This document shows positions 22,453-29,839 of a stretch of DNA of 37,516 bases, piece after piece; positions within the stretch are counted from its first letter, which is position 1, and the number at the start of each line of letters is the position of its first letter. The notes below the pieces were generated by a model that was not told the DNA's origin, did not search any database, and saw only the letters and a program-made list of their open reading frames with translations. This stretch comes from an uncultured Clostridia bacterium (GTDB taxonomy: Bacteria; Bacillota; Clostridia; Christensenellales; Borkfalkiaceae). A program made the position numbers and the translations under genes. The DNA lies in the NCBI GenBank assembly GCA_947629575.1, contig CANREF010000015.1, positions 1-37,516 of the forward strand, in the 5' to 3' direction.

Positions 22453-23231
22453 TTCTCCGTTCTCTTCCAACGTTTTGCGATAAATTTCAGCTTCAGCCCC
22501 ATGGGCAGAGGCGCGGTAAATATACGCATACATTTGTTCCAAAAGCCGACCACGACGGTGCGTCGGTTTTTTTTCACCGCTTTCAAGCTCTTTTGGGCAA
22601 CTTTTTCGGGCGGAAGCGCCGCCAACTTTCCCCAAAGCCCTTGGGATTTGATGTTCTCCTTGATATCCTCGCGGGTGGGGATCGCCCCGGGAAGGACGCA
22701 GGTGACCTTCGCCCGCCCCATAAGCTCGGTGCGCAGAGCCGCACAGAACTGCGCGAGGGCGCGCTTCGTCGCACTATACAGGGCGAAATAGGGCATGGGA
22801 TAGAGCCCCGAAACGCTCCCGACCGCCAAAAATTCGGCAGAGCCGTCGAGGTCGCACCGCTTCATCACGGCATGAAAAAAGGAGACCGCCCCCTCGAAGT
22901 TCACCCGCGATTGCATGACGAGCTTTTCCTCGGTGTACTTTTCAAAGGCCTTCTGCACGTCCGCGCCCGCAACGTAGATGAGACGGTCAAAGCGGGCATG
23001 CACGCTGTCCGCATAGATAAAAAAACGGCGGCGGGACTTCTCGTCGGCAAGATCGCAGGGAAAGTATTCCGTTTGAAGTTCGGGATACTGCGCTTTAAGA
23101 CTGTCCGCAAGACGGGAGAGACGGTTTTCATCCCTTCCCGTGAGAAAGAGCGGCTCTCCCCGCTCGGCAAGAAGCCGGACAAATGCGCCGCCCAGTCCTC
23201 CGCACGCGCCCGTGATGAGCGTATAAGTCAT
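22440..23231 (-). CDS. Short-chain dehydrogenase/reductase
   Basis: This NAD(P)-dependent oxidoreductase (263 residues) has the Rossmann motif TGACGGLG (7-14), the aspartate at DL (60-61), VAG (88-90), catalytic S139 or S141 in VGSVSGLYP, and Y152-x3-K156 in YSATK. The C-terminal part (about 200-263) is basic and partly hydrophobic (MRIFTAPLPMGLKLKFIAKR), which suggests membrane contact as in lipid-type reductases. Substrate is unknown. The frame continues upstream, but the ATG at 23231 overlaps the stop of a 35-residue ORF (ATGA). It is the last gene of the minus-strand run that starts with the sugar-use genes. Confidence 0.88.
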   Translation of the reverse strand: MTYTLITGACGGLGGAFVRLLAERGEPLFLTGRDENRLSRLADSLKAQYPELQTEYFPCDLADEKSRRRFFIYADSVHARFDRLIYVAGADVQKAFEKYTEEKLVMQSRVNFEGAVSFFHAVMKRCDLDGSAEFLAVGSVSGLYPMPYFALYSATKRALAQFCAALRTELMGRAKVTCVLPGAIPTREDIKENIKSQGLWGKLAALPPEKVAQKSLKAVKKNRRTVVVGFWNKCMRIFTAPLPMGLKLKFIAKRWKRTEKDAF

Positions 23232-23335
23232 GACGCCGCCTTGAGCACGATCTCGCTCACCCCGTCCTCGATGAGGTAGCACATCTCCTCGTGCTCGTTG
23301 ACGCCCGCTTGGATCTGCTGCGGGGTGAGTTTCAT
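23228..23335 (-). CDS. Small 35-residue ORF between thioesterase and dehydrogenase
   Basis: The minus strand encodes MKLTPQQIQAGVNEHEEMCY followed by LIEDGVSEIVLKAAS and a stop that overlaps the dehydrogenase ATG (ATGA). It begins 15 bp after the thioesterase stop. The peptide is acidic and looks helical. It does not match a family I know, and no good ribosome binding site precedes it. The exact fit between two genes and the stop/start overlap are the evidence for it. A translated leader coupling the dehydrogenase is an alternative. Confidence 0.5.
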   Translation of the reverse strand: MKLTPQQIQAGVNEHEEMCYLIEDGVSEIVLKAAS

Positions 23336-23350
23336 GTATTTTATCGTGGC

Positions 23351-23707
23351 CTATGCAAGGACCGTTCCTTCGGGGAGCATGATCGCACATTCCGCGGTCA
23401 GGAAATTCCCGCTCTCCTTTGCGACGATCCCCCTTCCGATGAGGTCGGCGTCATACGGCACAGGTTTTCTGTACTTCGTCTCCAAGGAAAGGGTGACGCC
23501 GTAAGTAAACTCCCCGCCCTCTTTTGCCCAGAGCGCGCGAAGCCCCATTTCGTCGAGCATGGCGGTGATAAGTCCGCCGTGCACCCTTCCGGGATAACTT
23601 TGATGTTCCTTCCGAAAACGGAAGAGGGAGACGACGCTCCCGTCCTCCATGCTGTAAAAGGGCGCGCGCAAGCCGAACGGATTGTCCAGCCCGCAGACGG
23701 CGCACAT
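23351..23707 (-). CDS. Hotdog-fold thioesterase (PaaI/4HBT-like)
   Basis: This is a probable acyl-CoA or acyl-carrier thioesterase of 118 residues. The start MCAVCGLDNPFGLRAPF and the active-site stretch YPGRVHGGLITAMLDEMG (38-55, with H43-G-G and D52-E53) match the PaaI-like hotdog family. The frame extends to 23896, but that part lies inside the upstream glycosidase gene; the ATG at 23707 follows its TAA stop at once (TAAGATG), with AGAGGA as ribosome binding site. The substrate is unknown. An acyl thioesterase is unexpected at the end of a carbohydrate operon; a role with the neighbouring dehydrogenase is an inference from position. Confidence 0.85.
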   Translation of the reverse strand: MCAVCGLDNPFGLRAPFYSMEDGSVVSLFRFRKEHQSYPGRVHGGLITAMLDEMGLRALWAKEGGEFTYGVTLSLETKYRKPVPYDADLIGRGIVAKESGNFLTAECAIMLPEGTVLA

Positions 23708-23708
23708 C

Positions 23709-25928
23709 TTACTGTTCCTCTGTTTTTGCAATACTCTCATGGGACACCTCGTTCCCATTATAGCACGCGCAGTCCGCGCCGTCAAGCGCGGGTATGCGAT
23801 TTCGTTCAAACGTCCGCTTTCCGTTTTTGACGGTGACGGTGATCCCGCCCGCAAAGGGAAGGAAGAAGGCGCAATCGAGCTTTCCGCAATCCCCACAAAT
23901 GCGCGGCTCTGTCAGAATATCCACCCCCGACAGAGCGTAGAGGATCCAACGGATGGCATAGGAAGCAAATCCGTGACAACAGCTTGCAAGTGCGCCGTTG
24001 TGCTCCCACAGCGTGCCCGTGCGCTCCGCCATGCCGCCGAAGAGTTCCATGCACTCCGAAAGGAGCTGTTCCCCCCTGCCCGCCTCCATGAGAAGGTCGA
24101 AGCGCATATACAGTCCGTACATCGCATTGGGCGCAGAGAGACCTTCAAGCGGCTCTCCCACCTTGCGCGGGGCGAGCAATTCTTCAAAGAGTTTTCCGTA
24201 TTCTTCCCGCGTGGCACAGCCGAACCAAAAGGCATAGTATTGGCACACCTCGGTATAATTCCCGCTCGCGATGAGTTTGCCCTCTCTTCGCACGAGATTA
24301 TCTACAAAGAATTTTCCGTCAAAGGCGAGTTCCCTTACCCTGCAAAAGATCTCCTCCGAGCGGGCGAGAAGAGCGTCGTCTGTGTAGAGCCTCCCCGCGG
24401 CGGCAAGGGCGGCGGCATAGCAGATATTCGTGGGGATATTGACCCCGCAGACATGAGCGGGCGCATTGGCGGCGCTCCACTCGACGAACACCCACCCCTC
24501 GAGATCTTCAAGCAAGCCGAGCTCATTCTCAAAAGCGCGGAAATAGCGCAATACGCCATAGACATTGCTCCTTGACTTGGCGGGAAGACGGTCCTTTGCA
24601 TGCACCGCCGCATACTTCTCCAATTCGAGGATATACCACATCGCCCAATTCGGAATGAACTGACCGCCGATGGTATCTGCGGGATAGCACATGGGGAGCA
24701 TCCCCTCGGGCAGCTCCCTCTTTTCGGCATATAAATAATTTTCGAGAAAGGTGCGCTCGGCGTTGTTCCCGCCCGTAAAACAGCGTTCGGCAACGGAGGA
24801 AAACCAACTGTCCGAGAGCCAGCCCGCCCGTTCACGGGAGGGACAGTCGGTGAGGATATCCACCGAATTCTGGGCGAGCGTCGCGCGGGCGGCCTCCACC
24901 ACCCTCTCGATCTTTTTATCCTCGCATGAAAAAACAAATCTGTCCGCGGCGGGATTTTCAAAGAGACGGCAAAAGATCAAAGCCTCCGTGCCCTTCGTAC
25001 ACACAACGCAGGCATAGCGCATGGTATAGGGCTCGAAGGTCGCCGCACGTGAGTCCCCCGCTCCGACCGTCCACTTATGCACGGACGCGCAGGTATTGCG
25101 GCGGAAGTCCACCTTCCCGTCCGTCAAAACCTCGTCGAAGAGCACATATACGCTCCCGCCCCCTTCGGAGCGGACGGTAAGTTCGCAGAAGCCGGTGACA
25201 GCCCTGCCGAAGTCGTAGAGGACATAGTTGAATTCCCCCCTTCCGCCCCGTTTATAGCGAAAGCGGGAAGCCTCGTCGATGGGCGCTTCCTCCCACTGCT
25301 CTATGGGAAAGCCCTCCACGCTTCCATCCGCAACGCCCGTGTGCGCGCGGTCCCGCCAAGGCGCGGCGTCTTCCGCGATGAGGACTTCCCCCCGCTCGAG
25401 TTCATGGGCGGGACAGACGGGGCTTAGGCGCGGCGTCCTTCCCCGCGAGGGAAGAAGTTGCGGGCACATGACCTCGGCTGTGGGCAATTTTTCGCGCTCA
25501 CACAGAGGCGCCTTGTTCATGCGGTAGACCTCTTCAAATCCCCTCTGATAGCTGTATCGGGGAACTTTTTGCACCCGCTCCGAAAAACGGACGCAGGCAA
25601 AATCCTCCGATCGGAACTTCCTTCCGTCCGCAAGGCGCACTTCCACGGCAAAGAAGGGCGGCTGTTTGACACGATAAAAATTTTTGACATTATAGCTCTC
25701 GACGAGCACAACGAGCGTCTTCGCCTTAAAAGAGTGGCGGGAAAGCCGCGCATATCCGTGCGCCGCCCGCTTTGGGCCGAAGCCCTTCATCTGCCCGTCG
25801 GCATAGAGCTGATAGCAAGAGGCGGCGGTGAGCGTGATCCGCCCCCGCACCGCCTCTTTGAATTCGAGGAAGAAGGCAAGGGTGAGATCCATCTCTTCGC
25901 CGAGCCCTTCCGCCCAGACTGCTTTCAT
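23709..25928 (-). CDS. GH78-like alpha-L-rhamnosidase family protein
   Basis: This is a 739-residue protein without a signal peptide, so it should act in the cytosol. The N-terminal part (1-330) is beta-rich, as in GH78, where these domains flank the catalytic barrel. The six-hairpin (alpha/alpha)6 part begins near 340 with NSVDILTDCPSRERAGWLSD (355-373 region), matching the family's DCPxRxExxGW motif. TGTLWEH at about 637-643 supplies the second conserved glutamate. A small C-terminal domain follows from about 665. These residues suggest hydrolysis of alpha-L-rhamnosides, though related six-hairpin enzymes have other specificities. The frame extends to 25994, but the ATG at 25928 has GGGAGA at good distance and clears the upstream stop. 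Confidence 0.82.
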   Translation of the reverse strand: MKAVWAEGLGEEMDLTLAFFLEFKEAVRGRITLTAASCYQLYADGQMKGFGPKRAAHGYARLSRHSFKAKTLVVLVESYNVKNFYRVKQPPFFAVEVRLADGRKFRSEDFACVRFSERVQKVPRYSYQRGFEEVYRMNKAPLCEREKLPTAEVMCPQLLPSRGRTPRLSPVCPAHELERGEVLIAEDAAPWRDRAHTGVADGSVEGFPIEQWEEAPIDEASRFRYKRGGRGEFNYVLYDFGRAVTGFCELTVRSEGGGSVYVLFDEVLTDGKVDFRRNTCASVHKWTVGAGDSRAATFEPYTMRYACVVCTKGTEALIFCRLFENPAADRFVFSCEDKKIERVVEAARATLAQNSVDILTDCPSRERAGWLSDSWFSSVAERCFTGGNNAERTFLENYLYAEKRELPEGMLPMCYPADTIGGQFIPNWAMWYILELEKYAAVHAKDRLPAKSRSNVYGVLRYFRAFENELGLLEDLEGWVFVEWSAANAPAHVCGVNIPTNICYAAALAAAGRLYTDDALLARSEEIFCRVRELAFDGKFFVDNLVRREGKLIASGNYTEVCQYYAFWFGCATREEYGKLFEELLAPRKVGEPLEGLSAPNAMYGLYMRFDLLMEAGRGEQLLSECMELFGGMAERTGTLWEHNGALASCCHGFASYAIRWILYALSGVDILTEPRICGDCGKLDCAFFLPFAGGITVTVKNGKRTFERNRIPALDGADCACYNGNEVSHESIAKTEEQ

Positions 25929-25963
25929 ACTTTTCTCCCAAATTGCGGATGCCCGCGCCCCGC

Positions 25964-27541
25964 TCAGCCCCACGCTCCGTATCCGTCCGTCCAACCTGTG
26001 GTGTCGATCCCGAGCGCCGCGATCATATCGAGCGCGCCCGCATGCAGATTTTCATCGTACCGTTGGAGAAAACGGTCGTCGGTATAGGCGTCCCGTACCC
26101 AATATTGGAAGGCGCGGGACATCTTGTCCTGCGTGGAGACGGTGACGCCCGTCGTCCAGTTGCAGTTCGGGGTGCGCGCGAATTCCCCCTTCACGAAGTC
26201 CTCGATCTCTGCGGGAATGATCGTGCCGTAGACTGCTCCGATGTTTTCCCCCGCCTTTTCGTCCACCATTTTGTTGATGTTTTCGGGGGTCGTGAGCCAC
26301 ATGAGGAAGAGTTTGGACGCGAGAAGGTGCGCCTCTCCCTTCTGCTCGACCGCCTGTTTGCAGATGTTGAAGGACTCGCAGATGGGCGGGTTATAAGCGC
26401 CCTGCCCGAACTCGAAATCGGCGCAATACTGCGAAGTCGAGGAATCGGCAAGCGGAGTGGCAAAGATCCCGTATTCGAATTTCCTCTCGGCGTTGACATT
26501 CTCCGCGCCGAGCCGCCACATCCCGTCCTCCATCATCGCGACGAGCCCCTTATTCCAGCGGGGTTCATAGTCGGTATTCGCAGCTCCCGTGTCGAGGATA
26601 TTGTTGTACTTATACTTGATCTCATTGTAGAGGGCGAGAACGTTTTCGCGGTTCTTTCCCTGTCCGTAGAACACTCCCTCGTAGACGGCGCGCAGAAGCT
26701 CGTCCTGCGTCATATAGCCGTTGCCGTCGTAGTCCCACTGATCGCGAATCTTGTCTGCAAAGGTAGGTCCCAAGGAAAACTGCACGTCCCAAACGTCGAC
26801 GTTCGCCGTAGCGTTGAGCGACCACGGCGCAACGGGGGTGATCCGCTCCTCCTCGGGAACTGTGCCGTTATACTCCTGTATCTTGGCGCAGATCCCCTTG
26901 AATTCCTCCCAAGTGCGGGGGACTTCCAGCCCGAGGCGGGCGAAGATCTCCTTATTGTAAAAATAGGCGGTGGCGCTCCCGGGATAGCACATGACGGGAA
27001 CGGCGCAGATGTGTCCCGCCGCGTCGGAGGTCATATCGCTGAGCCACATATAGTTGGGGAACATGTCTTTCCAATGAACGCTCCCCCGCTCGCCCTGCGG
27101 GATAAAGACGTTGGGTTCTTCGAGGATCTCGTCGAGCATGACATACCAATCCCTGTCCGAATATTCCGAGCCGTGCATCATGACGATATCGGGCGCGTCG
27201 TCGGAGGAGATCTGCGTCGTCATCCACTGCGCCCAGTCCCCCACGCTCTTTTTGGAATAAGCCCATTCGATCGTCACATTGGGGAACATCTTGCAGAACT
27301 CGTCCGCGATGCCCTGCGTCGAACGAAAGACAATGGGCTGCTGTTCGCTGGGAACGGTGTTCGTCGTGGGGATGAGCTGGTTGATATCCACGAGCAGAGT
27401 GAGAGGTTTCCCGTCGTTGATGAGGATATCGTTCCATGCGTCGGCAGTGGGAAGTTCCTCTTTTTCGCCGCAACCCGCGGCGGCAAAGGCGAAGAGGAGC
27501 GCAAAGGTCACGGACGCCGCTGTATAGAATTTTTTGTGCAT
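25964..27541 (-). CDS. ABC transporter sugar-binding lipoprotein
   Basis: This extracellular solute-binding protein (family 1 type, 525 residues) starts with a lipoprotein signal: basic MHKKF, a hydrophobic core, and the lipobox AAAGC with lipidated C24. The mature part has motifs typical of sugar-binding proteins, for example YFYNKEIFARLGLEVPRTWE and GKNRENVLALYNEI, and aromatic residues that could stack on sugars. It is longer than maltose-type binding proteins, as often seen for oligosaccharide binders. It lies 9 bp after the permease gene and before the GH78-like gene. The ligand cannot be told from sequence. Confidence 0.9.
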   Translation of the reverse strand: MHKKFYTAASVTFALLFAFAAAGCGEKEELPTADAWNDILINDGKPLTLLVDINQLIPTTNTVPSEQQPIVFRSTQGIADEFCKMFPNVTIEWAYSKKSVGDWAQWMTTQISSDDAPDIVMMHGSEYSDRDWYVMLDEILEEPNVFIPQGERGSVHWKDMFPNYMWLSDMTSDAAGHICAVPVMCYPGSATAYFYNKEIFARLGLEVPRTWEEFKGICAKIQEYNGTVPEEERITPVAPWSLNATANVDVWDVQFSLGPTFADKIRDQWDYDGNGYMTQDELLRAVYEGVFYGQGKNRENVLALYNEIKYKYNNILDTGAANTDYEPRWNKGLVAMMEDGMWRLGAENVNAERKFEYGIFATPLADSSTSQYCADFEFGQGAYNPPICESFNICKQAVEQKGEAHLLASKLFLMWLTTPENINKMVDEKAGENIGAVYGTIIPAEIEDFVKGEFARTPNCNWTTGVTVSTQDKMSRAFQYWVRDAYTDDRFLQRYDENLHAGALDMIAALGIDTTGWTDGYGAWG

Positions 27542-27550
27542 AGTCCCTCC

Positions 27551-28390
27551 TCAGAATTTGATAGACGCGCTCGTGAGCCCTTCCACATAGAACTTATTCG
27601 CAAAGAGGAAGAGCAGGATGAGCGGAACGGACGAAATGAGATAGCCCGCAAACAGTGTGGGATAACTCCCGGTGTTCCCCGAAAGAAATTCCTTCTTGAT
27701 CGCGGCGGCGATCGTGAGCTTGTTCGTGTCGGTGGGAATGGCGATCATCGGCCAGAGGTAGTCGTTCCACGTGCTCGAGAGCTGCATGATGGCGAGCGTC
27801 GCCAAAATAGGCACGGAGAGCGGGATGCAGATGTAAAAGTAGCAGCCGAGCTCGCCCAGCCCGTCGAGGCGCGCCGCCTCGAAGATGCTCTCGCTGATCC
27901 CCGTAAAGAAGCTGCGCAGAAGGAACACGCCGAATACCGACCCGCCCGTGATGATGGGCAAGATTAGGATGAGATAGGTATTCGTTCCCACCAACTTCTT
28001 ATAGAGCATGAAGCTCGGGACGAGGGTCATGATCGCGGGGAGCATCATGAGCGCAAGTACCATGAGGTACAAGACATCTTTGCCGAAGAACTTCATGCGC
28101 GCAAACGCGTAGGCGGCAAGGGAAGCGACGATGAGCATCGCGAGCGTTCCGACGCCCCCTACGAGAATGGTATTGAAGATATACACATAAAGTTCTTGCG
28201 CGGCGTAGGCGAGATTTTCGAAGCTGAGCGGGAAGGTGGGATACCACTTGGTCGCGTCGAAATTCGCATTGAGCTTGAAAGCTCCCCACACCGCCATGCA
28301 GAGCGGATAGAGCATCAGAATGAGCAGGATCACCATGATCACATGGTCGAGCACCTGTCCGAGACGGATCTTGGCATGAGGTCTTGTCAT
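27551..28390 (-). CDS. Carbohydrate ABC transporter permease (MsmG-like)
   Basis: The inner-membrane permease (279 residues, about six helices) carries the EAA loop EAARLDGLGELGCYFYICIP that contacts the ATPase, in the MalG/MsmG position, and the C-terminal EGLTSASIKF typical of this subunit. Its ATG overlaps the stop of the partner permease (ATGA). No ATP-binding subunit is encoded in the window; in Firmicutes such importers often share a single MsmX/MsmK ATPase encoded elsewhere. Confidence 0.92.
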   Translation of the reverse strand: MTRPHAKIRLGQVLDHVIMVILLILMLYPLCMAVWGAFKLNANFDATKWYPTFPLSFENLAYAAQELYVYIFNTILVGGVGTLAMLIVASLAAYAFARMKFFGKDVLYLMVLALMMLPAIMTLVPSFMLYKKLVGTNTYLILILPIITGGSVFGVFLLRSFFTGISESIFEAARLDGLGELGCYFYICIPLSVPILATLAIMQLSSTWNDYLWPMIAIPTDTNKLTIAAAIKKEFLSGNTGSYPTLFAGYLISSVPLILLFLFANKFYVEGLTSASIKF

Positions 28391-29322
28391 AATTCCGCCT
28401 CCTGTCTTTTCCCGAGTTTGAAGGAGATCACCGTGAAGATCATGATGACGGCGAACAGGAAGGTGCCGATCGCGCTCGCATACCCCATTCTCCCCTGTTG
28501 GAAGGCGGCTTGATACATGTAATACCCGGGCACCATGGTATCATACCCGGGGCCGCCGTTCGTGAGGAGGAACTGCACCGAATAGTCCTGCATGAACACG
28601 ATAATGCCGTTGATGAGATAGAACTTCACCTGACCGAGGATCTGCGGCAGATCGATGCTGAAGATGATGCGGAAGGTCGAAGCGCCGTCGAGCCGTGCGC
28701 TCTCGCGCGTCTCCGCGGAGATTGCGTTGAGCCCCGACAGATACACGAGCACGTTCGTCCCGCCGATCCACGGGAAGCCCATGAAGATGATGGCGGGAAT
28801 GACCGTCTTCGGGTCGTTGAGCCAGTCGACAACTCCCCCGCCGAAGAGCTTCCACACCGCCGTCATAAGCCCGAAGTTGGGGTCGTAGATATACGCCCAG
28901 ATGAGGGTGACGACGACGCCGGGAGCGACAATGGGCACGAGGATGAGCAGGCGGTAGAGCCCCTTCGCCCTCTCGGAGCGGAGGTTGAAGATGAGCTCCG
29001 CGACGATGAGAGGAACGAAAATATTGATGAGGAGTTTCGGGATCATGATCTTGAAGAGGGTCAGAAAAGAAGGCCAAAACACCTCGGTGTCCGTGAGGAA
29101 TTCGATATAGTTTCCAAAGCCTCGGAAGGCTGTTGCGCCCGAATCCCGCCAATCGAAGAAGGAATGATAAATTCCGCTGATGGCGGGATAATAGGAAAAG
29201 GCGAGGAGGAAGAAGAAAAGCGGAAGGAGGAAAAGATACGCTTTTCTCGAGGAGTACAGTTTCTTGCCGAGCTGTCTGAAAAAATTCCCCGCACCCCCTC
29301 GTTTTTGTTCAGTTCGTTCCAT
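28387..29322 (-). CDS. Carbohydrate ABC transporter permease (MsmF-like)
   Basis: This is the second permease subunit (311 residues), with six or more helices and the EAA-type loop ESARLDGASTFRIIFSIDLP. It also has the N-terminal helix and YYPAISGIYHSFFDW loop usual for MalF/MsmF proteins. The frame allows an ATG at 29343, but the ATG at 29322 has AAGGAGG five bases before it and is preferred. That start lies 14 bp inside the end of the upstream small gene, so translation is coupled. It forms the membrane channel with the MsmG-like subunit. Confidence 0.92.
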   Translation of the reverse strand: MERTEQKRGGAGNFFRQLGKKLYSSRKAYLFLLPLFFFLLAFSYYPAISGIYHSFFDWRDSGATAFRGFGNYIEFLTDTEVFWPSFLTLFKIMIPKLLINIFVPLIVAELIFNLRSERAKGLYRLLILVPIVAPGVVVTLIWAYIYDPNFGLMTAVWKLFGGGVVDWLNDPKTVIPAIIFMGFPWIGGTNVLVYLSGLNAISAETRESARLDGASTFRIIFSIDLPQILGQVKFYLINGIIVFMQDYSVQFLLTNGGPGYDTMVPGYYMYQAAFQQGRMGYASAIGTFLFAVIMIFTVISFKLGKRQEAEL

Positions 29323-29839
29323 TTTCCCCTCCTTCGACATCATAAAAGATGTCGTCCGTGGTCATACCGCTCCCGCTGTCACGGACGGGCGCCACCATGT
29401 TGATGACCCGCTCTGCCGTTGCGGGAACAAAAATAAATACGGAATTGTTCTCATCGCGCACGGAGAGTGTGATGGGATCGGCACTCCCTCCGCTTGCCCG
29501 ATAGCAGCGGTAATTGATAACGACGATCCCCTCCCCGTCGGTAACACTGCGCTCGAGGACGTTTCGGTTTGTCTTGACGTACAGCGTGTGCCCCTCCACC
29601 GGTTTTCCGCCGCGGGTGAGCCGCACGGTGATGAGCATCCGCGTAGAGCCGTCCGCCACTCCCCAATCCTCGGGAAGGGGGTCGCCCTTGCCGTCGAGCA
29701 CTTCCTCCTCCGAAAGTCTCGTCACCGAGAGGAACTCGAGCTTGTAGCTCTTGGAGACGGCAAGATCGATGAGGGCGAGCGCTCCCAAGACGAGCACGAC
29801 GGCGGCAAGCGCAATGAGTTTTTTGAAGATACTTTTCAC
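29309..29839 (-). CDS. Uncharacterised membrane-anchored protein with Ig-like domain
   Basis: This 176-residue protein is not recognised. It has a basic start (MKSIFKK), one membrane helix (about 8-30), and an extracytoplasmic domain with alternating beta strands: RMLITVRLTRGGKPVEGHTL, then TNRNVLERSVTDGEGIVVINY. This pattern is like bacterial Ig-like (Big-type) folds, where KPVxG and VTDxxG are typical. The tail is acidic (DIFYDVEGGENGTN). Its ATG overlaps the GH36-like stop (ATGA) and its end overlaps the MsmF-like start. The tight coupling inside the importer operon suggests a helper of the transporter or substrate binding, which is an inference. Confidence 0.75.
   Translation of the reverse strand: MKSIFKKLIALAAVVLVLGALALIDLAVSKSYKLEFLSVTRLSEEEVLDGKGDPLPEDWGVADGSTRMLITVRLTRGGKPVEGHTLYVKTNRNVLERSVTDGEGIVVINYRCYRASGGSADPITLSVRDENNSVFIFVPATAERVINMVAPVRDSGSGMTTDDIFYDVEGGENGTN

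Noticed and set aside
25943..27967. Long plus-strand open frame of 674 codons opposite the binding-protein gene
   Set aside because: It is antisense to clearly recognised transporter genes, has no ribosome binding site or recognisable domain, and arises from the GC-rich codon pattern. The same holds for the 411-codon frame opposite the antiporter (9637-10872).
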